A DNA stretch of 17,247 nt from PALSA-1006 sp964532405 (GCA_964532405.1 CAZHIC010000044.1:1-17247); one strand, 5' to 3'; shown: positions 1 through 6,894, counted from the stretch's first letter. The notes: generated by a model not told the origin, from the sequence alone. Numbers and translations: made by a program.

Positions 1-6
1 AAAATT

Positions 7-54
7 ACAGGGGCAAGTTTACGAAGTGCAAATAATCAATTTTTAGAGGTGCCC
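7..54. repeat. Left copy of 48-bp inverted repeat bounding the window
   Basis: These bases are the exact reverse complement of 17200-17247. Identity stops at base 54: the next bases are AAATGG here, while the reverse complement of the right copy continues TTAAGT. Base 54 is therefore probably the outer end of a repeated element that extends leftwards out of the window. The next base in resumes an IS21 istA reading frame, which has an in-frame stop inside the repeat (33-35), so the element appears to have inserted into istA. The terminal motif GAGGTGCCC recalls IS5-type elements, but too little is present to assign a family. Confidence 0.85.
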
Positions 55-56
55 AA

Positions 57-320
57 ATGGCCATCCCTCTTTATCCTGACCGGCTCGAAGTTTCTGCCGA
101 GAATGCAATCGTTGCTTGCCATACGCGCCTGCTCGACCGTGATCAGGTGAGCTACGACTGGCAGCACTACATTCCGCTGATCGAGAGAAAGCCGGGTGCG
201 TTACGCAATGGGGCGCCATTTGCCGACATACCGATGTATTATTGGATCGGCCAAGGAACGCATCAGGTCGCGCGAGAAAGTGAAATGTTCTTCTATAGTG
301 GATATACCAGAGGAGGTTGA
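57..320 (+). pseudogene. istA: IS21-family transposase IstA, C-terminal fragment
   Basis: Residues 1-59 of this open frame (57-233) match from memory the C-terminal part of IS21-family IstA, including HYIPLIERKPGALRNGAPF and the preceding VACHTRLLDRDQVSYDW. In the intact protein this lies after the DDE integrase core. The ATG at 57 is not a real start: it is a Met codon exposed by the repeat that cuts the gene at 54/55. After residue 59 the sequence stops resembling IstA and runs 28 unrelated residues to a stop, so the 3' part and all of istB are deleted. No active transposase can be made. Confidence 0.82.
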
Positions 321-330
321 ACCGTTCTGA

Positions 331-363
331 AACAAAAAGACCGGCTGTCGTTTAAACAGTCGG
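331..363 (-). terminator. Possible Rho-independent terminator downstream of the CYTH-CHAD gene
   Basis: On the minus strand the sequence forms CCGACTGT / ACAGCCGG around a 7-base loop, with one A-C mismatch, followed by TCTTTTTGTTT. It lies about 160 bases past the stop at 526 and would end the lemA-TPM-CYTH transcript. The mismatch lowers confidence. Confidence 0.45.
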
Positions 364-456
364 CCTGCCTTTAAATAACTCAAACAGGAGATATAACAAC
401 CAATCATAGCCTGGTCGACTTATCCACAACCGCGTAGTACGCTACGCATCCATTGC

Positions 457-499
457 CTGGTCATATTTCAATCGGTACAGCTGGTCACATTTCTTTCGG
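457..499. repeat. Two tandem 19-bp direct repeats, probable IS21 end sites
   Basis: CTGGTCATATTTCAATCGG (457-475) and CTGGTCACATTTCTTTCGG (481-499) agree at 16 of 19 positions and start exactly 24 bp apart. A weaker third match begins at 411 (CTGGTCGACTTATCC). Such spaced direct repeats are typical of IS21-family termini. Confidence 0.6.
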
Positions 500-525
500 C
501 GGCAACACAGGTAAAGACTAGATAT

Positions 526-2013
526 TTAACACCAAAACTCCGCATAATTTGCAAATTTAGTCCATGCCTTTCGCAACCGAGTCAGCCGTCTCAAATGATT
601 ATGCTCAATACTGCAACGAATCAGTGCGATGCTTTCTGGATGTTTTTTTTGATTCAATTCTTCCAGCAAGCGAAGCGCGACGGCATTGTCATTGAAAACA
701 CCAAGTGCATCTTGTAATTCCCCCAGAGCATCCAAGTAGTGTTTGGTCTTTTCGGCTCCATACAGCGAGGCGAACAGATCAGCGCTGTAGCGGAGATTCT
801 TGCAGGCGATGCGTAGCACATGAAGTTGTTTCGCATCGGCATCCTGTTGGATATGCTCCCCGTGTTGACGGACTCTCCGGCTGCGCCTATGCAATATCTT
901 TGCCGCAAAGTGCGCTAGCTTCCCCGTGCTGCGTGAGCCGTGCCAATACTCCCCGTTCATCCATGCGCCAAAACGCAGCAGCAGGCGTTGAAAGTCGCTG
1001 GTCTGCAAGGCGGAATGGACGCGCTGGTGGCAATGTTGGCGGAGTTTTTCGCTCTGCTGCGCAATGAATTTTATATCCAGATGACTCGACATGGACGGCA
1101 AGGTTTGCGTGACGAACACATCCCATTCGCGGGAGCGGCCCAGCGCTGTGCCGAGTTCGCCGATGAGGTCGCGCAGAGAGCCCAGCTCGGCATCGGGGCG
1201 ATGCTTGGCGACCATGCCCAACACCACACGCAACCGACGCAGTGCGACACGAACCTGATGCAGATATTCATCGTCGGCCTTTTTTACCACACCGGAAACG
1301 TTGGCTTGCAGATGGAACAAACACGACCAGATCATGCTTTGTAGAGCATCCGCCACAGAGGCTTGCGCATCCAGCTTGAGCGCCCGCGCTTTGGTGACGC
1401 TGGCTTTGGCGGGCGCGTGCAGACGGTAGCCGTATTCCGCTTTGCTGGTGGCTTCGATTTCCAGCGGGACGATGTCGAGCAGCGCCAAGGCCAAACGAAA
1501 AAGCTGCAAGGGTGCGCCGGATTTAAGCTCCAGCTCTAATTCGGAGATCGCGTACTTGGATTTTCCCGCACGAATCTCGCCGCTATCCAGACTCAGCTCG
1601 ATCAATGCGCCTTCAAATTGCACCATGCGGATGCTGCGCGTGAAGTCAGTGACGAACAGCGGCTGCAATTTTTTTTGTACGCTATGCGAAAAAGGCTTGG
1701 CACCTATCGCTTCGAGCTTGGTGAAATCGAGTTGATCGCCGACGACAGGTGTTTCCCATTCGTGGCGCTGATGCAAACCCGCTTGGACTCCGCCGCCCCC
1801 CTTTAAGGTTTGCAGCCATTGCTTCCCCACGCAACGCAGGCGCAACGCCATCTCGGTGTGATGCAACTGCAAATCAGGCGTGTCGAAATAAACATTGTGC
1901 AGCTTACGTGTAGTGGCACGTCCGCTTGAAAGTGAGCGCAAAAATAGATGACGCTTGAGACGCTGCAAGTCTGCTGGTGCGATGCGCAGCTTGAGCTCGG
2001 TTTCGAGTGCCAT
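526..2013 (-). CDS. CYTH-CHAD domain protein, probable inorganic triphosphatase
   Basis: The 495-residue product has an N-terminal CYTH (triphosphate tunnel) domain, about residues 1-200, and a C-terminal helical CHAD domain, about 220-495. The CYTH signature ExExK is at E4, E6 and K8. Other tunnel residues are visible: the LRLR strand near 57-60, K71 and the acidic run ELELELK (158-164). CHAD shows its two conserved His/Arg helices, HQVRVALRRLR (252-262) and a later LHVLRIACKNLR. The architecture is that of E. coli YgiF, which hydrolyses inorganic triphosphate; CHAD domains are linked to polyphosphate binding. Activity on triphosphate is therefore a family inference. The start follows the upstream TPM gene by six bases, so the gene is probably cotranscribed. 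No strong ribosome binding site is seen. Confidence 0.9.
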   Translation of the reverse strand: MALETELKLRIAPADLQRLKRHLFLRSLSSGRATTRKLHNVYFDTPDLQLHHTEMALRLRCVGKQWLQTLKGGGGVQAGLHQRHEWETPVVGDQLDFTKLEAIGAKPFSHSVQKKLQPLFVTDFTRSIRMVQFEGALIELSLDSGEIRAGKSKYAISELELELKSGAPLQLFRLALALLDIVPLEIEATSKAEYGYRLHAPAKASVTKARALKLDAQASVADALQSMIWSCLFHLQANVSGVVKKADDEYLHQVRVALRRLRVVLGMVAKHRPDAELGSLRDLIGELGTALGRSREWDVFVTQTLPSMSSHLDIKFIAQQSEKLRQHCHQRVHSALQTSDFQRLLLRFGAWMNGEYWHGSRSTGKLAHFAAKILHRRSRRVRQHGEHIQQDADAKQLHVLRIACKNLRYSADLFASLYGAEKTKHYLDALGELQDALGVFNDNAVALRLLEELNQKKHPESIALIRCSIEHNHLRRLTRLRKAWTKFANYAEFWC

Positions 2014-2019
2014 GGCTGA

Positions 2020-2517
2020 TTAGAGAATCACTGGCTGATCGGACAGCTCATTGATCTTAGTGCCGACCTGCGGGTAGTGCCGCGCAAGATGCGCCCCCAC
2101 ACTGCGCACTCCGGCGATAACGCCTTGTTCAAACTGCCCCTGACGGAATGCGACCTCCATTTCTTTGCATACCTCCTCCCATACTGCTTGGCCGAGTTTG
2201 TTATGCACGCCGCGATCCGCGATGATTTCGACATCCCGATCCGCGAGCAGCAAATAAATCAGCACACCGTTGTTATGTTCGGTATCCCAGACACGCAATT
2301 GGGAAAATACCTCGATGGCCCGCTCACGCGCTGCCTGCCCGGCAAGCAAGGGCGACAGCTCCAGTACAGGCTCGACGGCGAAGCGAATCTGTCCGGCATG
2401 CGTCTGTTCCGCTTGGCCGATGGCGCGCTCGATGTTGTTTAATGCCGCGCGCGGAAAGCGGCGCCGCACAGCCGCCTGTCCGATCGAGAGATGTTTGATG
2501 ACTCGTTTAATGTTCAT
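2020..2517 (-). CDS. TPM-domain protein, cytoplasmic-type
   Basis: A 165-residue TPM-domain protein without a signal peptide or clear membrane helix. The TPM fold is recognisable from TEHNNGVLIYLLLADRDVEI followed by IADRGVHNKLG, the usual segment after the first strand, and the C-terminal helix EVAFRQGQFEQGVIAGVRSVG. The start ATG directly follows the TAA of the upstream TPM gene (TAAATG), so the pair is translated from one mRNA. TPM proteins of this short form commonly sit beside LemA and a longer glycine-tailed TPM protein, as here. The biochemical role is unsettled: the fold has been linked to phosphatase activity in plants and to membrane complex assembly. Confidence 0.85.
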   Translation of the reverse strand: MNIKRVIKHLSIGQAAVRRRFPRAALNNIERAIGQAEQTHAGQIRFAVEPVLELSPLLAGQAARERAIEVFSQLRVWDTEHNNGVLIYLLLADRDVEIIADRGVHNKLGQAVWEEVCKEMEVAFRQGQFEQGVIAGVRSVGAHLARHYPQVGTKINELSDQPVIL

Positions 2518-3390
2518 TTACCAATCTCCCGATGCTCCGCCACCACCAAAACCTCCGCCGCCGAAACCACCGCCGCCACTGCCCCAGCCCCCGCCTGAGC
2601 TGCCGCCGCCCCAGCCGGAATAGCCCGAGATATGACTCCCTCCCCTCTCTCCCGTTCCGAACACCAGAGAAAGCACAAAAGCGAACAGTGCGCACAGACC
2701 AGCCCAAGCCAGAGAAGTCAGCAGCACCCAGGCCACGCCACCAATCACTCCGCCAATAACCAGACCGCTTGGAAGCCGCCCGATAAACTGGCGCAGAATG
2801 AGATTGCCCAGCATGAATATGAATATTCCAGCGGCGAACAACGTTTGCAGACTACTCATGCTGGTGCCGGATGAATGAGACGAGGATCGTTGCGCAGGTG
2901 CAGGCAACGCTTCACCTTCGACCACTTTGATGATCGCCATTACGCCGGCATCGACACCCGCATAAAATTCGCCGCGCTTGAAATACGGCGTGATGATCTC
3001 GGCCACGATGCGCTTCGCTGTGGCATCGTTCAATGCACCTTCCAGCCCATAGCCGACTTCAATGCGCAGCTTGCGATCATCCTTGGCCACCAGCAGCAGC
3101 ACGCCGTCGTCCACGCCTTTGCGCCCCAGCTTCCATGCCTCGGCCACGCGGATGCCGAACTGCTCGATAGCTTCAGGCTGCGTGGTGGGCAGCATCAGCA
3201 CCGCGATCTGCGAACCTTTGCTGGCCTCGAACGTGGCGAGGTGTACATCCAAGGCTTGTATCTGGGCGGCATCAAGCGTGGAGGTGAGATCGGTGACGCG
3301 CTGCTTCAGCGGCGGAACCGCGACCTCGGCTTGCGCTGTGCCGCATAGCAACAGCGCAAGCGTCAAGGTTCGCCAAAGTAGCGCTCTCAT
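2518..3390 (-). CDS. Secreted, membrane-anchored TPM (YgcG-type) protein with Gly-rich tail
   Basis: The ATG at 3390 gives 290 residues; an upstream TTG at 3408 would add six and is less likely. The N-terminus is a signal peptide (MRALLWRTLTLALLLCGTAQA). A TPM domain covers roughly residues 25-155, with the motifs GVLLLVAKDDRKLRIEVGYG and ITPYFKRGEFYAG. Two or three hydrophobic segments follow (about 180-245), and then a C-terminal run of about 40 residues made mostly of Gly and Ser ending in GASGDW. This is the usual YgcG layout. The domain should face the periplasm. Partners are lemA upstream, across a 132-base gap that holds an inverted repeat, and the second TPM gene directly downstream. 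No clear ribosome binding site precedes the start. Confidence 0.88.
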   Translation of the reverse strand: MRALLWRTLTLALLLCGTAQAEVAVPPLKQRVTDLTSTLDAAQIQALDVHLATFEASKGSQIAVLMLPTTQPEAIEQFGIRVAEAWKLGRKGVDDGVLLLVAKDDRKLRIEVGYGLEGALNDATAKRIVAEIITPYFKRGEFYAGVDAGVMAIIKVVEGEALPAPAQRSSSHSSGTSMSSLQTLFAAGIFIFMLGNLILRQFIGRLPSGLVIGGVIGGVAWVLLTSLAWAGLCALFAFVLSLVFGTGERGGSHISGYSGWGGGSSGGGWGSGGGGFGGGGFGGGGASGDW

Positions 3391-3411
3391 TGAAATGACG
3401 AAAAACAATTA

Positions 3412-3514
3412 GCCACGGATAAACACGGATTGCCACGGATGAAACCAGACAGGATATGCGCTCTGTTACAAGCTGCGCATTGATAATCCGTGTTCATCTG
3501 TGTTTATCCGTGGC
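3412..3514. repeat. Inverted repeat of the CCACGGATAAACAC type
   Basis: GCCACGGATAAACAC at 3412-3426 is exactly inverted at 3500-3514. Each arm continues with degenerate copies of CACGGAT (for example GCCACGGATGAA at 3432-3443 and AATCCGTGTTCATC at 3485-3498). I recall this motif as a dispersed intergenic repeat in environmental proteobacteria. It fills almost the whole gap between lemA and the TPM gene and could fold in the shared mRNA. Confidence 0.8.
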
Positions 3515-3522
3515 AGAGGGTT

Positions 3523-4125
3523 TTACTTTGCGGGCGCTGCCTTGGGTGCGGCGAAATCCACCGCAGGAGCCTTGGATACTGCCTTTTCGTCTTCCACGCT
3601 GAACGAAGGCTTGACCTGATAGCTGAACATCATCGCCGTCAGGTTGGTGGGAAAGGAACGTGCCAGCACGTTGTAGACCTGCACCGACTTGATATAGCGG
3701 TTGCGCGCCACGGTGATGCGATTTTCCGTGCCTTCCAGCTGCGCCTGCAAGTCGCGGAACACCGCATCCGATTTCAGTTGCGGATAGTTTTCCGTGACCA
3801 CCATTAACTTGTTCAACGCCGAGGTCAGTTGTCCCTGTACCGCCTGAAACTTGGCAAATGCCTGCGCATCGTTGATCAGCGCGGGAGTCGCCTGAATGCT
3901 GCCCACCTTGGCGCGCGCCTCGGTCACGCCGATCAGCACATCTTTTTCCTGCGCGGCATAGCCTTTGACCGTGTTCACCAGATTGGGGATCAAGTCGAAG
4001 CGGCGCTGATACTGGTTCAGCACTTCCGCCCAGTCGGCTTTGACCTGCTCATCGTTCGTTTGAAAATCGTTGTAGCCGCAACCGCTCAACAACATCGTCA
4101 TTACCAGCACCCATAAAATACGCAT
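3523..4125 (-). CDS. lemA: LemA family lipoprotein
   Basis: The 200-residue product begins with a short hydrophobic segment and a lipobox, LSGC with Cys at residue 16, so it is probably a lipoprotein. The LemA core follows: YNDFQTNDEQVKADWAEVLN, then the hallmark QYQRRFDLIPNLVNTVKGYA and later ENYPQLKSDAVFRDLQAQLEGTENRI. The last 20 residues are Ala/Lys/Pro-rich. The start is supported by AAGGAG nine bases upstream (4135-4140). LemA proteins are helical envelope proteins of unclear function that often neighbour TPM/YgcG genes, as here, which suggests joint work at the membrane. Confidence 0.93.
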   Translation of the reverse strand: MRILWVLVMTMLLSGCGYNDFQTNDEQVKADWAEVLNQYQRRFDLIPNLVNTVKGYAAQEKDVLIGVTEARAKVGSIQATPALINDAQAFAKFQAVQGQLTSALNKLMVVTENYPQLKSDAVFRDLQAQLEGTENRITVARNRYIKSVQVYNVLARSFPTNLTAMMFSYQVKPSFSVEDEKAVSKAPAVDFAAPKAAPAK

Positions 4126-4137
4126 CGTCGAATCTCC

Positions 4138-4169
4138 TTAGTTGAACTAAACCAAACGTGAAAACTATA
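4138..4169 (-). promoter_or_regulatory. Candidate lemA promoter element and leader palindrome
   Basis: In minus-strand reading TATAGT (4164-4169) could be a -10 box, but no convincing -35 box is seen. Between it and the Shine-Dalgarno sequence lies the 13-base palindrome TTAGTTCAACTAA (4138-4150), 6-bp arms around one base. Its last bases overlap the ribosome binding site, so a protein or RNA fold there could affect translation. Low certainty. Confidence 0.3.
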
Positions 4170-4172
4170 GCA

Positions 4173-5435
4173 TTAAACCGCTTGTCCGGCAGCATAGCCG
4201 GAAGCCCATGCCCATTGAAAATTATATCCGCCCAGTTGCCCGGTGACATCCATCACCTCGCCGATAAAGAATAGCCCCGGCACATCGTTGGCCTGCATGG
4301 TCTTGGAGGAGAGCGCCTGAGTATCCACGCCACCGCAGGTAACTTCCGCTTTGCTATAGCCCAGCGTTCCGCTGGGCGTGATCTGCCAGTCGTGCAATTG
4401 CGAGGCCAAGGTATTCAGGGCTTTTTCGGAAAACTGGTTGAGCGGCTTGTTCTCGGCGAATTTAGCGCACCAGACTTCGGCGAAACGCTTGGGCAGATAC
4501 TGGGTAAGAAAATTATCCAGCATCATGCGACTGCTGCGCTGCTCGGTGAATATTTGCCGCATATTGTGCTCGGGCAACAGGTCGATGTGCAGTGCTTGCC
4601 CGTGTTCCCAGTAGGATGAGATTTGCAAAATGGCGGGGCCGCTCAGGCCGCGATGGGTGAACAGCACACTCTCGCGAAACTTCTGTTTGCCGCAGCTCAC
4701 CACCGCCTCGACCGAGATACCTGCCAATTCCGCATAAGCCACCCACTCTTCTGGATGAAAACTGAGCGGCACAAGCCCGGCATGGAGTTTGGTCACGGGG
4801 ATGCCGAACTGTTCGGCGACCTTGTAGCCAAAGGGCGTTGCGCCTATTTTTGGAATAGATAGGCCGCCGGTGGCGATGACCAAAGAGGCCGCACGGAATT
4901 TGCCGCGACTGCTGCTCACCAGATACTCCCTCCCCCCTAGCCCGTCTGACAACTCCGCATCAGCTTTAGCTGATAGCGGATTGCGTACCTTTGGTGCTCC
5001 CGCATGCGGGAGAGGGGAACGCTGAATATCCTCGATGTCGCAGGACAACAGTAACTTCACGCCCGCCGCATCGCATTCGTCTTTGAGCATCTTGATGATC
5101 GCCTCCGAGCCGTCGTCGCAAAACAACTGTCCCAAGGTCTTCTCGCTGTAGTGCAGCTGGTGCTTTTCCAGCAAGGAGATGAAGTGTTGCGGGGTGTAGC
5201 GCGCCAGAGCGGAACGGCAGAAATGCGGGTTCTGCGACAGGTAGTTTTCCGGTTTGGCGTTGAGGTTGGTGAAGTTGCAGCGTCCGCCGCCGGAGATGCG
5301 GATCTTCTCCGCCAGCTTGTGCGCATGATCCAGCAACACCACCGAGCGACCGCGCTTGCCCGCTTCAATGGCGCACATCAAGCCCGCCGCGCCTGCACCC
5401 ACCATCAACACGTCAACGGATGAGAAGTTAGACAT
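4173..5435 (-). CDS. HI0933/BaiN-type NAD(P)/FAD-dependent oxidoreductase
   Basis: The 420-residue flavoprotein has an N-terminal Rossmann motif GAGAAG (residues 13-18), the family signature SGGGRCNFTN (48-57), a second FAD-contact segment ASLVIATGG (183-191) and the C-terminal GEVMDVTGQLGGYNFQWA motif. I chose ATG 5435 (MSNFSSVDVLMVG) because it gives the family N-terminus. An in-frame extension to 5558 reads through the repeat at 5462-5575 and is unlikely. Family members are uncharacterised flavoproteins or enoate-type reductases such as BaiN; the substrate is unknown. The odd feature is residues about 140-169, which are encoded by a hairpin-rich repeat sequence and are not expected in the family. 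The downstream gap to lemA is only 47 bases. Confidence 0.9.
   Translation of the reverse strand: MSNFSSVDVLMVGAGAAGLMCAIEAGKRGRSVVLLDHAHKLAEKIRISGGGRCNFTNLNAKPENYLSQNPHFCRSALARYTPQHFISLLEKHQLHYSEKTLGQLFCDDGSEAIIKMLKDECDAAGVKLLLSCDIEDIQRSPLPHAGAPKVRNPLSAKADAELSDGLGGREYLVSSSRGKFRAASLVIATGGLSIPKIGATPFGYKVAEQFGIPVTKLHAGLVPLSFHPEEWVAYAELAGISVEAVVSCGKQKFRESVLFTHRGLSGPAILQISSYWEHGQALHIDLLPEHNMRQIFTEQRSSRMMLDNFLTQYLPKRFAEVWCAKFAENKPLNQFSEKALNTLASQLHDWQITPSGTLGYSKAEVTCGGVDTQALSSKTMQANDVPGLFFIGEVMDVTGQLGGYNFQWAWASGYAAGQAV
4929..5018. repeat. In-frame repeat-like insertion inside the flavoprotein gene
   Basis: This stretch holds a perfect 16-bp palindrome, CTCCCGCATGCGGGAG (4997-5012), and a hairpin with arms TCCGC-ATCAGCT / AGCTGAT-a-GCGGA (4954-4980). 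It is flanked by runs of the CCCTCTCCC / GGGGGGAGGGAG type. It looks like an intergenic repeat yet stays in frame with the host gene, adding about 30 Pro/Gly/Ala-rich residues between two strands of the flavoprotein. Confidence 0.65.
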
Positions 5436-5461
5436 GGACAGCAGAAGCAAGCAGCCGTTGT

Positions 5462-5575
5462 TGTAGGAGCGAGCCCTGCTCGCGACATCCTGATAAATCG
5501 CTAGCATAACCAGCCACTTGCCAGCTTGCTGGCTTAGTGGAATGGCTAGTAGCTTCACCAGGGCTCGCTCCTACA
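5462..5575. repeat. Inverted REP-like pair (BIME-like element)
   Basis: TGTAGGAGCGAGCCCTG (5462-5478) is exactly inverted at 5559-5575. The left copy also contains the palindrome GCGAGC-CCT-GCTCGC (5469-5483), a sequence much like Pseudomonas REP units. Between the two copies is a large hairpin: CCACT-t-GCCAGC-tt-GCTGGC-tt-AGTGG (5514-5540), with outer CTAGC/GCTAG arms (5501-5505, 5545-5549). It occupies the gap between dnaQ and the flavoprotein gene. Confidence 0.85.
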
Positions 5576-5582
5576 TTGAGAT

Positions 5583-6284
5583 TCACGCCTGCGTTTCCAG
5601 CTGTTTCCACACGCAGGCGCCTTTGCTGGCTTTGTCGATGTCGGCAAGTTGAGTCGTGTGCAAGGCTAATTCCTCTTCGCTGGCAAGTAACACGCGCACG
5701 CTCATACGCAGCACTTCGCCGGAAGCGGAAAGTGCGTCCATCTCGGCCTCCTGCGCATCATCCCCCAGCAGGCTTTCCTGCCCGCGCGTCATGGCCAGAT
5801 AGACTTCGGCGAGCAGCTCGGTATCGAGCAAAGCGCCGTGCAAAGTGCGATGCGAGTTGTCGATGAAGTAGCGGTCGCACAGCGCATTCAAATTGTTTTT
5901 CTTGCCGGGATGCAGTTCTTTCGCCACTTTGAGCGTGTCAATCCGCTTATTTTCCAGTGGGGGTAAACCGAGTCGCGCCAGTTCCGCATTCAAGAAGCCC
6001 ATGTCGAATGGCGCGTTGTGGATGATGAGTTCCGCGTCGCCGATGAACTCCAGCAAGGCGGGAGCGATCTCGGCGAACTTGGGTTCGCCCTGCAACCGAT
6101 CCAGTGTCAAACCGTGCACTGCGGCCGCGCCTTCGTCGATGTCGCGTTCGGGATTGAGGTAACGGTGGAAGCTGCGCTCGGAGACTTTGCGCCCGTGCAA
6201 TTCGATGGCCGCCACTTCGATAATGCGGTGTCCCTGCTTGGGGTCGAGGCCGGTGGTCTCAGTATCCAGTACGATCTGTCTCAT
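5583..6284 (-). CDS. dnaQ: DNA polymerase III epsilon subunit (3'-5' proofreading exonuclease)
   Basis: The ATG at 6284 gives 233 residues beginning MRQIVLDTETTGLDP. A longer in-frame start at 6362 would translate the CCACAGAG repeat and is rejected. The DEDDh exonuclease residues are present: D7 and E9 (DTET), D94 (HNAPFDMGF), H149 and D154 (HRTLHGALLDTELLAEVY). After the catalytic domain, QESLLG (169-174) is at the right place for the beta-clamp-binding motif, and the last 60 residues correspond to the segment that binds the alpha subunit. The product removes misincorporated nucleotides during replication. A purine-rich GAAAGG precedes the start. It is separated from rnhA by a repeat-filled gap; the dnaQ-rnhA pairing is conserved in proteobacteria, although in E. 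coli the two are divergent. Confidence 0.97.
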   Translation of the reverse strand: MRQIVLDTETTGLDPKQGHRIIEVAAIELHGRKVSERSFHRYLNPERDIDEGAAAVHGLTLDRLQGEPKFAEIAPALLEFIGDAELIIHNAPFDMGFLNAELARLGLPPLENKRIDTLKVAKELHPGKKNNLNALCDRYFIDNSHRTLHGALLDTELLAEVYLAMTRGQESLLGDDAQEAEMDALSASGEVLRMSVRVLLASEEELALHTTQLADIDKASKGACVWKQLETQA

Positions 6285-6295
6285 ATTGAACCTTT

Positions 6296-6420
6296 CACCA
6301 CAGAGACACAGAGGCACAGAGAAAGGCAAGACTTCAATGCCACCAGACCATGTTCTGGGCACATCTCCAACGTATCTTGAAGATATGCTTTTCCTCTGTG
6401 TTCTCTGTGTCTCTGTGGTG
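6296..6420. repeat. Inverted repeat of the CACCACAGAGACACAGAG type
   Basis: CACCACAGAGACACAGAG (6296-6313) is exactly inverted at 6403-6420, and the arms extend imperfectly inwards (GCACAGAGAAAG against AACACAGAGGAAAAG). It fills the gap between rnhA and dnaQ and ends 12 bases before the dnaQ start codon. From memory this motif is a dispersed intergenic repeat in several proteobacterial groups. Confidence 0.85.
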
Positions 6421-6438
6421 TAATTTGTATTTGCTGTT

Positions 6439-6894
6439 TCATTTTGTTTTTCCGTTCAATATGTCTTCGACGCCGCGATTTGCCAATACATCGGCGCGTT
6501 CATTTTCCGGGTGTCCGGCATGGCCTTTGACCCACACCCATTCGATTTTGTGATGTGAAGCCGCCGCATCCAACCTGCGCCACAGATCCTCATTTTTTAC
6601 GGGCTGTTTGGCGGAGGTCTTCCAGCCGCGCTGCTTCCAGCCGTGTACCCATTCGCTGATGCCTTGTTGCACGTACTTGGAATCGGTATGCAGGCGTATA
6701 TGGCAAGGGCGGCTCAGCACCTCCAGTGCGGCGATAGCGCCCATCAGCTCCATGCGGTTGTTGGTGGTGTGCGCCTCGCCGCCGTGCATCTCGCGCTCTT
6801 TTCCCTTGGTGCGCAACAGCGCGCCCCAACCGCCCACACCGGGATTTCCCTTGCATGCACCATCGGTAAAAATCTCAACAATCTCGTTAGTCAT
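6439..6894 (-). CDS. rnhA: Ribonuclease HI
   Basis: A 151-residue RNase HI, near the E. coli length of 155. The four carboxylates of the active site are visible as D11 (FTDGACKGNPG), E49 (NNRMELMGAI), D71 (LHTDSKYV) and D135 (NERADVLA), with the catalytic His H125 (VKGHAGHPENE). The basic handle region WKQRGWKTSAKQPVKN (86-101) is also present. The enzyme cleaves RNA in RNA-DNA hybrids. Its start overlaps the stop of the upstream methyltransferase by eight bases, so the two are translationally coupled. Confidence 0.97.
   Translation of the reverse strand: MTNEIVEIFTDGACKGNPGVGGWGALLRTKGKEREMHGGEAHTTNNRMELMGAIAALEVLSRPCHIRLHTDSKYVQQGISEWVHGWKQRGWKTSAKQPVKNEDLWRRLDAAASHHKIEWVWVKGHAGHPENERADVLANRGVEDILNGKTK

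Larger units (their letters stand above)
55..507 (+). mobile_element. Remnant of an IS21-type element
   Basis: The istA fragment (57-233) and two 19-bp direct repeats with 24-bp period (457-475 and 481-499) fit an internally deleted IS21-type element. That family carries multiple short repeats at its ends as transposase-binding sites. The sequence after the second repeat, GGCGGCAACA, is a plausible right tip ending near 507. Between the two parts, 234-456 holds no recognisable gene: only a hairpin with a T tract (331-363) and a perfect 6-bp-arm hairpin GCGTAG/CTACGC (432-447). The fragment is certain to be broken; the right boundary is inference. Confidence 0.5.

Noticed and set aside
201..407. 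68-residue minus-strand frame near the IS21 remnant
   Set aside because: It crosses the istA fragment and a terminator-like hairpin and shows no recognisable protein family.
2634..2655. A further copy of the CCCTCTCCC-type repeat inside the Gly-rich TPM gene
   Set aside because: Only a short purine/pyrimidine run is shared and it encodes ordinary linker residues; no hairpin is present.
5436..5558. N-terminal extension of the flavoprotein
   Set aside because: It is translated from the REP-like repeat and precedes the standard Rossmann N-terminus.
6285..6362. N-terminal extension of DnaQ
   Set aside because: It comes from the CACCACAGAG repeat; MRQIVLDTETTGLD at 6284 is the normal start and has a ribosome binding site.
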